Shown: positions 27,227-35,152 of the stretch, in pieces
Position numbering within the stretch: the stretch's first letter is position 1
How the letters are laid out: each line of letters starts with the position of its first letter
Assembly: GCF_019857185.1 (NCBI RefSeq)
Contig: NZ_JAHWXP010000001.1
Location: forward strand, 806,001-870,000
Origin: Alteriqipengyuania abyssalis
GTDB lineage: Bacteria; Pseudomonadota; Alphaproteobacteria; Sphingomonadales; Sphingomonadaceae
Direction: 5' to 3'
Length of the DNA stretch: 64,000 nucleotides
Notes under the pieces: model-generated
The model's input: the letters and a program-made list of their open reading frames with translations, nothing else
Told to the model about the DNA's origin: nothing
Database searches by the model: none
Translations under genes and position numbers: made by a program

Positions 27227-27262
27227 AAAAACGCGCGGGATCGAACCAGTCGACCCCGCGCG
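27227..27262 (-). terminator. Terminator of the FNR-box membrane protein gene
   Basis: CGCGCGGGATCGA and TCGACCCCGCGCG form a 13-bp stem with one mismatch around ACCAG, followed on the minus strand by TTTTT. It lies 26 bases beyond the stop of the gene ending at 27289. Confidence 0.8.
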
Positions 27263-27288
27263 CCTCCCCCAACTCCGGGGCGAGCCGG

Positions 27289-27819
27289 TCAGGCCGAGAC
27301 GACCCCGGCAATAACCAGCACGGTGCACCCCCAGAGAACGATCAGCACCGGCAACACCATCATCTGGGCCACTGCGTCGCGGCCCTTGAGAAAGCCAGTG
27401 TGCGTCTGAATTCCGCCGCGCATCAGTTCGCCGAAGCTCTTCGCCTTCGCCTCCGGCTTGCGCCCGAGGCCCAGCCACAGCGCCGGTGCGCCGAACAGGC
27501 CGACGATGAAGATCGCGAAGATCGCCATCGGGATTGCGAGTTCGGGGGTCGACAGGCCGACACCCAGGATCGCGATGAAGCCCAGATAGAGCGCCACGGT
27601 CGCTCCGTAGAGCACGCTCGGCATTTCGAACGTGCGATCCACATCTTGGCGGATATTGGCGGTCTCGACCGCATCGGGAGCCCGATAGGTGGCGATCGCT
27701 TCGGCCAACGTGGGCTCGCTGCGTTCGAAAAGAGCGTGCGCAGCACCGCGTGCGCGGGGCAGTTCGACATGGACGATCGCCTTTTCGGCGACGGCGGCGC
27801 TGTTGAGACGTTCGGACAT
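27289..27819 (-). CDS. Unknown membrane protein under a FNR-type box
   Basis: A 176-residue protein not recognised as a known family. The first 70 residues are soluble and polar; three hydrophobic segments follow (about 70-88 VLYGATVALYLGFIAILGVG, 92-114 and 155-175), the last reaching the C-terminus. A polar GRKPEAKAKSFGELMRGG loop links the second and third. It has its own FNR box, a GAGGAG ribosome site 8 bases before ATG, and its own terminator, so it is a single-gene unit. It probably responds to low oxygen; the function is open. Confidence 0.7.
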   Translation of the reverse strand: MSERLNSAAVAEKAIVHVELPRARGAAHALFERSEPTLAEAIATYRAPDAVETANIRQDVDRTFEMPSVLYGATVALYLGFIAILGVGLSTPELAIPMAIFAIFIVGLFGAPALWLGLGRKPEAKAKSFGELMRGGIQTHTGFLKGRDAVAQMMVLPVLIVLWGCTVLVIAGVVSA

Positions 27820-27875
27820 TTCATCACTCCTCGTTGTCTTGAGGAAGGATGTGCGCCGATCGGCCGCGCCGCGCC

Positions 27876-27889
27876 TTGATCTCGATCAA
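27876..27889 (-). promoter_or_regulatory. FNR/Dnr-type box
   Basis: TTGATCTCGATCAA is a perfect match to the TTGAT-N4-ATCAA consensus of the CRP/FNR family (FNR, FixK, Anr, Dnr). Its centre lies 63 bases upstream of the membrane protein ATG, a normal place for class II activation. It also lies just downstream of moaE, within the 86-base gap. Confidence 0.78.
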
Positions 27890-27905
27890 ATCGCGCGCGG
27901 AAAAA

Positions 27906-28373
27906 TCACTCCCAGCGATTGCGGTCGGCAAAGTCCTGCGCGCGCGGTTCGACCCAGTGCCAGCCATCTGCGCGTTTCTCGCGCTTCCACAGCCACGCCG
28001 CGCTCTTGAGATAATCCATCAGGAAATCGACCGCGTGGAAGGCATCGCGGCGATGGCGCGCAGCCGCGGCGACCAGAACGATCCCCTCGCCAGGATGCAT
28101 CACCCCGATTCGGTGCCACACCAGCACCCCGTCGAGCGGCCAGCGCTTCAGCGCCTCGCCCGCCAGATCGCGCATTCCGGGCAGGGTCAGTGGCTCGTAA
28201 TGCGAAAGTTCGAGCACGCGCACGTCATCGTCGGGCCGCACCTTGCCGAGGAAGGTCGCGATCCCGCCAGCGTCGGGATGTACCGCGTTGAACGCAGCCA
28301 GCGCCTCGCCCACCGACATTCCCGAATCGAGCAGCCGCACATCGGCAGGGGTTTCGAGCGTGAGGCGCGCCAT
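27906..28373 (-). CDS. moaE: Molybdopterin synthase large subunit
   Basis: A 155-residue catalytic subunit that, with MoaD thiocarboxylate, adds two sulfurs to cyclic pyranopterin monophosphate. Family blocks are GGIATFLGKVR, the strand LELSHYEPL, WHRIGVMHPGE, and the C-terminal helix FHAVDFLMDYLKSAAWLWKRE with the catalytic Lys. The ATG overlaps the moaD stop (TGATG). Last gene of the long minus-strand run. Confidence 0.95.
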   Translation of the reverse strand: MARLTLETPADVRLLDSGMSVGEALAAFNAVHPDAGGIATFLGKVRPDDDVRVLELSHYEPLTLPGMRDLAGEALKRWPLDGVLVWHRIGVMHPGEGIVLVAAAARHRRDAFHAVDFLMDYLKSAAWLWKREKRADGWHWVEPRAQDFADRNRWE

Positions 28374-28615
28374 CAGCCGCCACTGACCGGCGGCAGCAGC
28401 GCCACCTCTTCGCCGTTCTGCGCAGCGAGATCGGCCTTGTCCGACAGAACCTTGCCAGCGCAGGCGACATGCACGCGCGGCTCGCGCAACTGCTCGGCAA
28501 CGGCGGGCGGCACTGCGGCGAGCAAACCGTCCCAATCGAGCGGGGCAGGATATTCGGCCTGCGGCACACCCGCCAGATCGCGCAACGGGCCGAGGAAGAG
28601 GACGGTCACACTCAT
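28373..28615 (-). CDS. moaD: Molybdopterin synthase sulfur carrier subunit
   Basis: An 80-residue ubiquitin-fold sulfur carrier. It ends in PPVSGG; the terminal Gly-Gly is adenylylated and thiocarboxylated before delivering sulfur to MoaE. The N-terminal strand is VTVLFLGPLRDLAG. The gene starts one base after the moaA stop and its stop overlaps the moaE start, so subunit ratios are likely tuned by translational coupling. Confidence 0.94.
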   Translation of the reverse strand: MSVTVLFLGPLRDLAGVPQAEYPAPLDWDGLLAAVPPAVAEQLREPRVHVACAGKVLSDKADLAAQNGEEVALLPPVSGG

Positions 28616-28616
28616 C

Positions 28617-29654
28617 TCAACCTCCCGTCACGGACATATGGCGCGGCTGAGTCGGCGCGAACCCTGCACCGATGCGGAAATCGTGCTTCTCCGGCTTGAT
28701 CGCCATCGCCCGGTCGAGCGCGTCGGCGACCTGCGCTTGCGGAGCATCGGATCGCAACGCAGCGCGCAGATCGACCAGCTCTCCGCCGCCAAGGCAGGGA
28801 TATAGCTGGCCGGTGGCGGTCACCCGCAGCCGGTTGCAGCCGGAACAGAAATTCTCGCTCATCGGAGTGATGAAACCGATCCGCCCGCCGGTCTCGACGA
28901 TATCGAAATAGCGCGACGGGCCGGGAGTGCGCGCATCGCTGGGCGTCAGCGTCCAGCGCGACTCCAGATCGCGGCGGACATCGGCCAGCGAGACGAAGCG
29001 ATCCTCGCGGGCCTCGTCCACCTCGCCCAGCGGCATGGTCTCGATCAGGCTGATCGCGTGGCCCTGCGCATGCGCCCAGGCGACCAGATCGGGAATCTCG
29101 CGATCGTTCACACCGCGCATCGCCACGGTGTTGAGCTTGACCCGCAGCCCCGCATCCTTCGCCGCGGCAATCCCTTCGAGCACCTGCGGCAAGGCATCGC
29201 GGCGCGACAGCGTGCGGAAGGTGTGCGGATCGCGCGTATCGAGCGAGACGTTGATCCGCCGCACCCCTGCCCTCGCCAGCGCCTCGGCATGCTGCGCTAG
29301 CTGCGTGCCATTGGTGGTCAGCGTGACCTCGTCCAATTCAGACCCGACATGGCGGCCGATGGCGCGCACCAGATCGATAACGTCGCGCCGCACCAGCGGT
29401 TCGCCCCCGGTCAGCCGGATCGTGCGCACACCGCGCGCCATGAAGCTGCGCGCCAGGACGTAAAGTTCTTCGAGTGAGAGAACCTCGACCTTGGGAAGGA
29501 ACTGCATCCGCTCGGGCATGCAATAGGTGCAGCGCAGATCGCAGCGATCGGTGACCGACAGGCGCAGATAGGTGACTCGCCTCTCATACGTGTCGACCAG
29601 CGGCGCAGCCGCAGGCCGAGCTTGCGTGTCGAGGCGATCAACCGTCCGTGTCAT
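28617..29654 (-). CDS. moaA: GTP 3',8-cyclase (molybdenum cofactor biosynthesis protein A)
   Basis: Radical SAM enzyme of 345 residues that converts GTP to the 3',8-cyclo intermediate, the first step of Moco synthesis. The N-terminal SAM cluster motif is C-x3-C-x2-C in RCDLRCTYCMPERM, followed by LTGGEPLVRRDV. The C-terminal second 4Fe-4S site is ENFCSGCNRLRVTATGQLYPC written as its Cys spacing C-x2-C-x13-C. The chain ends in Gly-Gly, as required. Starts at 29654, 29657 and 29672 are all possible; it overlaps the upstream unknown gene either way. Confidence 0.94.
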   Translation of the reverse strand: MTRTVDRLDTQARPAAAPLVDTYERRVTYLRLSVTDRCDLRCTYCMPERMQFLPKVEVLSLEELYVLARSFMARGVRTIRLTGGEPLVRRDVIDLVRAIGRHVGSELDEVTLTTNGTQLAQHAEALARAGVRRINVSLDTRDPHTFRTLSRRDALPQVLEGIAAAKDAGLRVKLNTVAMRGVNDREIPDLVAWAHAQGHAISLIETMPLGEVDEAREDRFVSLADVRRDLESRWTLTPSDARTPGPSRYFDIVETGGRIGFITPMSENFCSGCNRLRVTATGQLYPCLGGGELVDLRAALRSDAPQAQVADALDRAMAIKPEKHDFRIGAGFAPTQPRHMSVTGG

Positions 29655-30018
29655 CATCCCCAAGTCGGCCATCGCTGCCGCTCTCGCAAGGGGCACTGTC
29701 CGCCAGCGGCAGGTATTGCCCGGTGATGGCAGGCGCGCGGCCGAGGAATTCGACCATTCGGGCGAGTGCGGCGCCTTCCAGTCCGGCGACGATATTGATG
29801 CAATTGTCGGGGTGTGCGCGGGCCAGATCGCGGGCAGCAGCGCGCCGCCAGTCGGCATGGTCGAAGGGAGCGGGGTCCAGCACCACAATGACGAATTCGT
29901 AGTCTTTGGCGGCGTTGCTCACCTGCTGCGCCCAATGCGCGTGGAAGGCAGCCGCAGCGTCGAGCGCCGGCCCGGGCAAGCGCTCCACCCGGATGATCGC
30001 GGGTGCGTTGTCGCTCAC
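29638..30018 (-). CDS. Unknown protein, Rossmann-like, between folB and moaA
   Basis: A 126-residue protein that starts with GTG one base after the folB stop and overlaps the moaA start by 17 bases. It alternates beta strands (EFVIVVLDPAPF, CINIVAGLEG) and helices in the manner of a small Rossmann fold, and contains no obvious catalytic motif. The C-terminus is acidic (GDDDTDG). Family not recognised, though proteins of this pattern recur next to folB in sphingomonads as far as I recall. Placement hints at pterin or Moco chemistry. Confidence 0.65.
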   Translation of the reverse strand: MSDNAPAIIRVERLPGPALDAAAAFHAHWAQQVSNAAKDYEFVIVVLDPAPFDHADWRRAAARDLARAHPDNCINIVAGLEGAALARMVEFLGRAPAITGQYLPLADSAPCESGSDGRLGDDDTDG

Positions 30019-30019
30019 G

Positions 30020-30391
30020 TCAGGGCCGTTCGCGATGGAGCGTGATCCCGATCTTCTCGCTGCCGATCCCAATCGCCAGCTTGATGATATGCACGGTCAG
30101 CGCCTCGATCCGCTCGTCCTGCAGGAACAGCGTTTCGCAAATATGGTCGGCGAAGCTCTCGATCAGCTTGAAATGGACACCCTCGGGCACCGCCTCTGTC
30201 GCGGCATGGCGCAGGTCCATATAGTTCTTGCTCTCGGCCAGCGGCGTGTCCGGATCATACCGGTCGAGCGGCTTCATCCGCGCCTCGATCGTGATGCGCA
30301 GCGGCTGCGGCTTGCCCGTCTCTTCGGAATAGATGCCGGTGAGCACATCGGTTTCGAGATCGGCGACGCGCAGGGTGAGAGTGTCTTTCAT
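30020..30391 (-). CDS. folB: Dihydroneopterin aldolase-like protein
   Basis: A 123-residue FolB-fold protein (tunnelling fold). The N-terminal VADLETDVLTGIYSEETGKPQ and the conserved SKNYMDLRHAA, then FKLIESFADHICETLF with the pterin-anchoring Glu, are typical. In folate synthesis FolB cleaves dihydroneopterin to 6-hydroxymethyl-dihydropterin. Members lying with moa genes could act on another pterin. It is followed with one base between stop and start by the unknown Rossmann-like gene. Confidence 0.86.
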   Translation of the reverse strand: MKDTLTLRVADLETDVLTGIYSEETGKPQPLRITIEARMKPLDRYDPDTPLAESKNYMDLRHAATEAVPEGVHFKLIESFADHICETLFLQDERIEALTVHIIKLAIGIGSEKIGITLHRERP

Positions 30392-30400
30392 CGGGGCTCC

Positions 30401-31300
30401 CTAGACGCTGTTGCGCCATCTTGCGAAGATGGCAGTTGGCAGAACGCGGCCCGCCTGTCCGCCATCGACGGTTTCCTCGCGCACGCCCAGATCGCCATGC
30501 TCGATCGTGCCGGGCAGGCCCGCGAACGCCTCGTCGAGCAGCGCGGCGAGCGCGAGGCTGCTCATCCGCACGGCATACACGGTGAGGAACAGGAACCGGC
30601 TCTTCTCGTCGAGAAGCTGGCAGCAATCGGCGATCAGCGGGGCGAGACCTTCCTCGATCCGCCAGGTTTCGTTCTTCGGCCCACGCCCGAACTTGGGCGG
30701 GTCGAGGATGATCCCGTCATAGCGGTTCTCGCGCCGGACCTCGCGCGCTGCGAACTTCGCCGCATCGTCGACCAGCCAGCGGACCGGGCGGTCTTCCATT
30801 CCGGCGAGCGCCGCATTGTCGCGCGCCTGCGCGACCGATTTCTTGGACGCATCGACATGGGTGACCGGGCCGCACTGGCTGAGTGCGAGCGTGCCGACCC
30901 CGGTATAGCCGAACATGTTGAGCGTTTGCGCGTCCGGCTTGCCCGCCAGCTCGCCGCGCATCCATTCCCATACCGGGGCCATATCGGGGAAGAAGCCGAG
31001 ATGGCGGAAGGGGGTGCATTGTGCGCGGAAGCGGACATCGTCCCACGCGAGCGGCCAGCTGTCGGGCACTTCGGGCGAGAGATTCCAACGCCCGCCGCCA
31101 TCCTCGTCCGCGCCGGGAAGGAATTCGCCATCCGCCTGCCAGTCGGCGTCGCGCGGACTCCACATAGCCTGCGGTTCGGGGCGGACGAAGCGGAACTCTC
31201 CGAATCGCTCCAGCTTGCGGCCATGTCCGCTGTCGAGCAGCGCGTAATCGGCCCAGGGCTCGCCGATCATCAGCTGCGGGTCGAGGCGCAGCTGCGCCAT
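30401..31300 (-). CDS. Class I SAM-dependent (RlmI/RlmK-like) methyltransferase
   Basis: A 299-residue methyltransferase of the PF10672 type. The SAM site includes TLNMFGYTGVGTLALSQCG, and the catalytic motif IV is ILDPPKFGRG. An incomplete N-terminal domain precedes it, without a clear PUA domain. Such proteins modify 23S rRNA bases. Start overlaps the thrC stop (TGATG), so it is coupled to threonine synthase. Confidence 0.85.
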   Translation of the reverse strand: MAQLRLDPQLMIGEPWADYALLDSGHGRKLERFGEFRFVRPEPQAMWSPRDADWQADGEFLPGADEDGGGRWNLSPEVPDSWPLAWDDVRFRAQCTPFRHLGFFPDMAPVWEWMRGELAGKPDAQTLNMFGYTGVGTLALSQCGPVTHVDASKKSVAQARDNAALAGMEDRPVRWLVDDAAKFAAREVRRENRYDGIILDPPKFGRGPKNETWRIEEGLAPLIADCCQLLDEKSRFLFLTVYAVRMSSLALAALLDEAFAGLPGTIEHGDLGVREETVDGGQAGRVLPTAIFARWRNSV

Positions 31301-32694
31301 CAGCGCGTGGCCTTGGCGGAGATATAATCGCGCACCGCGTCGTAGTCGGCGGGCAGCGTTTCGAAGCGCTCTTCCAGCGCGAACAGGTCGCCGACCCGCG
31401 CGGGCAGCGCAGCCTCGATGCCGATCGCCTGCTTCACGGCGTCGGGGAACTTCGCCGGATGCGCGGTGGCGAGCGTGACGACGGGCACTGCGGCGTCGGT
31501 TGCGAGCGCGCGCGCGGCGTGCAGGCCGACCGCCGTATGCGGGTCGATCACCTCGCCGCAGCTCTCATGCGCCCAGCGCATCGCCGCCAGCGTCTCTTCG
31601 GGCGTGGCGCGCTCTGCCGAGAACATCGCCGCGATTGCCTCGCGCTGCACGGATTCGAGCGGGAGCGTCTTGCTCGACGCGAACTCATCCATCTGCGCCG
31701 CAAGCGCCGCCGCATCGCGCCCGTTCGCCTCGAACAGCAGGCGTTCGAAATTGGAGCTGACCTGGATGTCCATCGACGGGGTGATGGTCGCGTGGCTCTC
31801 ACCGACCGAATAGTCGCCGTCGCGGATCGCGCGGGCGAGAATGTCGTTCTTGTTGGTCGCGACGATCAGCCGCTCGACCGGCAGACCCATATGCGCGGCG
31901 ACGTAGCCCGCGAAGACGTCGCCGAAATTGCCGGTCGGCACGCTGAAGCTGACCTTGCGATCGGGCGCGCCGAGCTGCAGCGCGGCGTAGAAGTAATACA
32001 CCACCTGCGCCATCAGCCGCGCCCAGTTGATCGAATTGACCGCGCCAATGTCGAGCGTGGCGGTCAGCACCTCGTCCGCGAACATGCGCTTCACCATCGC
32101 CTGCGCATCGTCGAAGCTGCCGGCAATCGCGATGTTGTGGACGTTGGCTGCGCTCACCGTGGTCATCTGGCGGCGCTGGATCTCGCTCACCCTCCCTTCC
32201 GGGTGGAGCATGAAGATCTGGGCGTTCTCGCGCCCCGCAACCGCATGGATCGCAGCCGATCCTGTATCTCCGCTGGTCGCGCCGATGATCGTCAGCGGAC
32301 GTTCGCGCTTGTCCAGAAACGTTTCGAAAAACAGCCCGAGCAGTTGCAGCGCGACATCCTTGAACGCCAACGTCGGGCCGTGGAACAGCTCCAGCAGCCA
32401 GTGCTGTTCGTCGAGCTGGACCAGCGGGGTCGTCGCAGCGTGCGAGAAATTGCCGTAGGCGCGCTGGCACAGGTCGCGCAGCTCCGCTTCGGTCAGGCTT
32501 TCACCAACGAACGGCGCCATGATCCGCACCGCGAGTTCGGAATAGGGGAGCCCGCGCAGCGCGGCGATCTCCTCACGCGAAAACTGCGGCCACTCCTGCG
32601 GCAGATAGAGTCCGCCATCGCTCGCCAGCCCGGTGAGCGTGACACCTTCGAAATCGAGCACGGGCGCCTGACCGCGGGTCGAAACGTACCGCAT
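31300..32694 (-). CDS. thrC: Threonine synthase
   Basis: PLP-dependent enzyme of 464 residues converting O-phosphohomoserine to threonine. It starts MRYVSTRGQAPVLDFEGV, typical of the long-form ThrC; the PLP Lys lies in GPTLAFKDVALQLL and the phosphate-binding loop in IGATSGDTGSAAI. It is inserted between SURF1 and the methyltransferase in the oxidase/Moco run. Its TAG-to-ATG spacing from SURF1 is two bases. Confidence 0.96.
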   Translation of the reverse strand: MRYVSTRGQAPVLDFEGVTLTGLASDGGLYLPQEWPQFSREEIAALRGLPYSELAVRIMAPFVGESLTEAELRDLCQRAYGNFSHAATTPLVQLDEQHWLLELFHGPTLAFKDVALQLLGLFFETFLDKRERPLTIIGATSGDTGSAAIHAVAGRENAQIFMLHPEGRVSEIQRRQMTTVSAANVHNIAIAGSFDDAQAMVKRMFADEVLTATLDIGAVNSINWARLMAQVVYYFYAALQLGAPDRKVSFSVPTGNFGDVFAGYVAAHMGLPVERLIVATNKNDILARAIRDGDYSVGESHATITPSMDIQVSSNFERLLFEANGRDAAALAAQMDEFASSKTLPLESVQREAIAAMFSAERATPEETLAAMRWAHESCGEVIDPHTAVGLHAARALATDAAVPVVTLATAHPAKFPDAVKQAIGIEAALPARVGDLFALEERFETLPADYDAVRDYISAKATR

Positions 32695-32696
32695 TT

Positions 32697-33305
32697 CTAT
32701 TCCCCCGCGTTATCGCCGCTGCGTGCATCCTGCCCCGGCAGGCGCTTCCTCACCGCAAGCCCGTAGATCACCAGCGCGGTCATCGCGAACAGGAACCACT
32801 GCCAGGCATAGGCCATGTGATTGTTGGGCAATTCCGACGGATCGGGCTTCTGCAACGGCAGCAGGCCAGCGCGCGGCGGGTCGGCGACCAGACGCGGCCC
32901 CGGCGCGACGATGCCCGTCACCTCACCGCCATTCCACAGTGGCCCGTCGGGCACCCGGGTCCAGCCAAGCGCAATCCGCGCCTCGCCCCCGCCCTTCAGC
33001 TCGCACTGGGCGATCTGCGCCCAGCCATGCGATCCTCTGGCGTTGGTGCCGGCGACGGCAGAGAGTTCGGTCACCCGCGCGCACACGACCTTGCTGCGAC
33101 GATAGAGCCGCTGCTTGAGCGCGTCCTTGTCGTCGCCCGGCCACGCGACCAGTTCCTGATTATCGCCCGCCGCCGCATAGCGTGCGAGAAGCTCTGCCTT
33201 TTCGTCGGCCCGCCCCAGCTGCCAGAAGCCGAGCGCGATCATGACCGCAATGGCGAGCGCCACGATGATCGTGGGGATCAGCGGCAGGCGTTGCAGATAG
33301 TTCAT
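32697..33305 (-). CDS. SURF1 family cytochrome oxidase assembly protein
   Basis: A 202-residue inner membrane protein with one helix near each end (about 8-28 PLIPTIIVALAIAVMIALGF and 170-188 WQWFLFAMTALVIYGLAV) and a periplasmic domain between. The first helix ends in the SURF1 hallmark LGFWQLGRADEK, and HMAYAWQWFLFA is the second signature. SURF1 helps deliver heme a to subunit I. Start ATG overlaps the stop of the 63-residue protein upstream (ATGA). Confidence 0.92.
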   Translation of the reverse strand: MNYLQRLPLIPTIIVALAIAVMIALGFWQLGRADEKAELLARYAAAGDNQELVAWPGDDKDALKQRLYRRSKVVCARVTELSAVAGTNARGSHGWAQIAQCELKGGGEARIALGWTRVPDGPLWNGGEVTGIVAPGPRLVADPPRAGLLPLQKPDPSELPNNHMAYAWQWFLFAMTALVIYGLAVRKRLPGQDARSGDNAGE

Positions 33306-33493
33306 CGTCCAGCCTTCTGCGCATTCAGGCGATATCCGGACCCGATCAGCGCATCGCTGCATGCCAGCACCGCGCGGACCGATCGCCCCGCTGTGCACGG
33401 GGCGCACAGGCCGAAAAGGGCAGCCTCGCGCAAGGCGGGCTGCCCTTTCGTCCCGGCATGATCGCCGGAGGCCTTGCGGCCATTATCGGTCAT
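33302..33493 (-). CDS. 63-residue CxxC-containing protein between ctaE and SURF1
   Basis: A small protein that starts inside the ctaE stop (TGATG) and stops inside the SURF1 start (ATGA), so it is locked into the operon at both ends. It carries ALFGLCAPCTAGRS near the middle and ends GYRLNAQKAGR. Position and the LFGLC-x2-C pattern recall DUF983 proteins often encoded here in sphingomonads, but the transmembrane half and the second Cys pair are missing. It may be a reduced DUF983 gene kept for coupling, or a small assembly factor. Unrecognised otherwise. Confidence 0.6.
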   Translation of the reverse strand: MTDNGRKASGDHAGTKGQPALREAALFGLCAPCTAGRSVRAVLACSDALIGSGYRLNAQKAGR

Positions 33494-34356
33494 CAGTGGA
33501 CTTCGGCGCCCCAGCCACCCCAGACGTAGACGGAGATGAACAGGAACAGCCACACCACGTCGACGAAGTGCCAGTACCACGCCGCCGCTTCAAAACCGAA
33601 GTGCTGGCGCGGGGTGAAGTGGCCGAGATAGGCGCGACGCAGGCAGACGATCAGGAAGATCGTGCCGACGATCACGTGGAAGCCGTGGAAGCCAGTCGCC
33701 ATGTAGAAGGCGCTGGTATAGTTCACACCGCCGAAGCCGAACGGCGCGTGCATGTATTCATACGCCTGGATCGCGGTGAACAGCACGCCCAGGCCGATCG
33801 TCGCCCACAGGCCCAGCTTGAGCCCGTCACGATCGCCATTGATCAGCGAGTGGTGCGCCCAGGTGACCGTGGTGCCCGAACACAGCAGGATCAGGGTGTT
33901 GATCAGCGGCAGGTCGAACGGGTCGATAACGTGAATGCCATCGGCCGGGAACTGGATCAGAGCAGCCGCGCCATCCTGCCCGATCAGGTTCTGCCAGGTG
34001 CCTTCGGCAACCATCTGCAGCGGTGCCGGGAACAGCGCGAAATCGAAGAAGGCCCAGAACCAGCCGACGAAGAACATCACTTCGGAAAGGATGAACAGGA
34101 TCATGCCGTAGCGCATGTGCAGCTGGACCACCGGAGTGTGGTCGCCGGCCTGCGCTTCCTTAACGATCTTCGAGAACCAGCCCCAGAAGGTGGCGATCAG
34201 CAGCGCGATGCCTGCGCCAAGGATCGCTTCCCATCCGGTCATCGTGTGCATGAAGAAAACCATGCCCGTGGTGAACGTCAGCGCCGCAAAGGCACCGACA
34301 AACGGCCAGATGTCGGGAGCGAGAATGTGATAATCGTGGTTCTTGGCGCCGGCCAT
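33493..34356 (-). CDS. ctaE: Cytochrome c oxidase subunit III
   Basis: Integral membrane subunit of the aa3-type oxidase, 287 residues, seven helices. Family blocks are HDYHILAPDIWPFVGAFAAL at the N-terminus, FFVGWFWAFFDFALFP, and ATGFHGFHVIVGTIFLIV, with the closing AAAWYWHFVDVVWLFLF. It lies 62 bases behind ctaG. The stop overlaps the start of the 63-residue protein. Confidence 0.97.
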   Translation of the reverse strand: MAGAKNHDYHILAPDIWPFVGAFAALTFTTGMVFFMHTMTGWEAILGAGIALLIATFWGWFSKIVKEAQAGDHTPVVQLHMRYGMILFILSEVMFFVGWFWAFFDFALFPAPLQMVAEGTWQNLIGQDGAAALIQFPADGIHVIDPFDLPLINTLILLCSGTTVTWAHHSLINGDRDGLKLGLWATIGLGVLFTAIQAYEYMHAPFGFGGVNYTSAFYMATGFHGFHVIVGTIFLIVCLRRAYLGHFTPRQHFGFEAAAWYWHFVDVVWLFLFISVYVWGGWGAEVH

Positions 34357-34418
34357 TTTTCGTCTTTCCTATTCAGCGGCACCGCCCTTAACCGGGCGGC
34401 TTGCCGCGGTCCAGAGGG

Positions 34419-35000
34419 TCAGCTGTCTTCAGGCGGTTTGCGGTGGAAGGTGTAGCTCAGGGTAATCTGTTCGACCCCTTCCATGTTGGGATCGTCTAGC
34501 GCGGCCGGATCGACGTAGAAGAGTACGGGCATCCGCACCTCCTCGCCCGGCTGCAGGGTCTGCTCGGTAAAGCAGAAACACTGGATCTTGTTGAAATAGG
34601 GTGCCGCCTGCTCGGGCTCGACGTTGAAGGTCGCGGTCCCGGTGATCGGCACGGAGGAATTGTTCTTCGCGGTAAAAAAGGCGAGGTCGCGCACACCAAT
34701 CTGCACCGAATCGCTGGTGTGCACCGGCTTGAATGTCCACGGCATCCCGCTCGCGGTATTCGCATCGAAGCGAACCGAGATCGGCGGCGTGCCCGCGCTC
34801 GACGCGAGCCGTTCGGCGATCGCCGCATCGCTCTCGTTCGCCACCTGGGTGGTCCCGCCGAAGCCCGTCACCTGGCAGAACATCCGGTACAGCGGCACCG
34901 ACGCAAAGCCGAGGCCGACCATGCAGGCCGCCGCCAGAAAAGCGAGGGCCGCAATTCGCAGGTTGCGACGGTCGAGACTGGATGCGGACGCGCTCGACAT
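34419..35000 (-). CDS. ctaG: Cytochrome c oxidase assembly protein CtaG (Cox11)
   Basis: A 193-residue copper chaperone that inserts CuB into subunit I. One N-terminal membrane helix (about 15-36) is followed by a periplasmic immunoglobulin-like domain with the copper motif IQCFCFTEQTL and the conserved PLYRMFCQVTG after the helix. The start overlaps the stop of the upstream 50-residue gene (TGATG). Confidence 0.95.
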   Translation of the reverse strand: MSSASASSLDRRNLRIAALAFLAAACMVGLGFASVPLYRMFCQVTGFGGTTQVANESDAAIAERLASSAGTPPISVRFDANTASGMPWTFKPVHTSDSVQIGVRDLAFFTAKNNSSVPITGTATFNVEPEQAAPYFNKIQCFCFTEQTLQPGEEVRMPVLFYVDPAALDDPNMEGVEQITLSYTFHRKPPEDS

Positions 35001-35152
35001 CAGTCGCCCATCCGTACGATCGTGATCGCGTAAAACAGCACCGCGAAGAACAGCAGCACCGCGCCGATCGCGAGATTGCGGCCCTTGCGGGCTTCCTTGA
35101 AGCGCGCTTCTTCTTCAGGGCTCATACGGGGCGGGCGGGCGTCGTCGCTCAT
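35000..35152 (-). CDS. 50-residue single-helix protein between ctaB and ctaG
   Basis: A short gene coupled on both sides: its ATG overlaps the ctaB stop (ATGA) and its stop overlaps the ctaG start (TGATG). The protein has a charged N-terminus ([17 protein letters not shown]) and one membrane helix (about 29-46, [18 protein letters not shown]). Small proteins of this kind occur at the same place in many alphaproteobacterial oxidase operons (CoxF-like); role unproven. Confidence 0.8.
   Translation of the reverse strand: MSDDARPPRMSPEEEARFKEARKGRNLAIGAVLLFFAVLFYAITIVRMGD

Noticed and set aside
31459-32766. A 435-codon open frame antisense to thrC
   Set aside because: Arg/His/Gln-rich shadow of thrC without domains.
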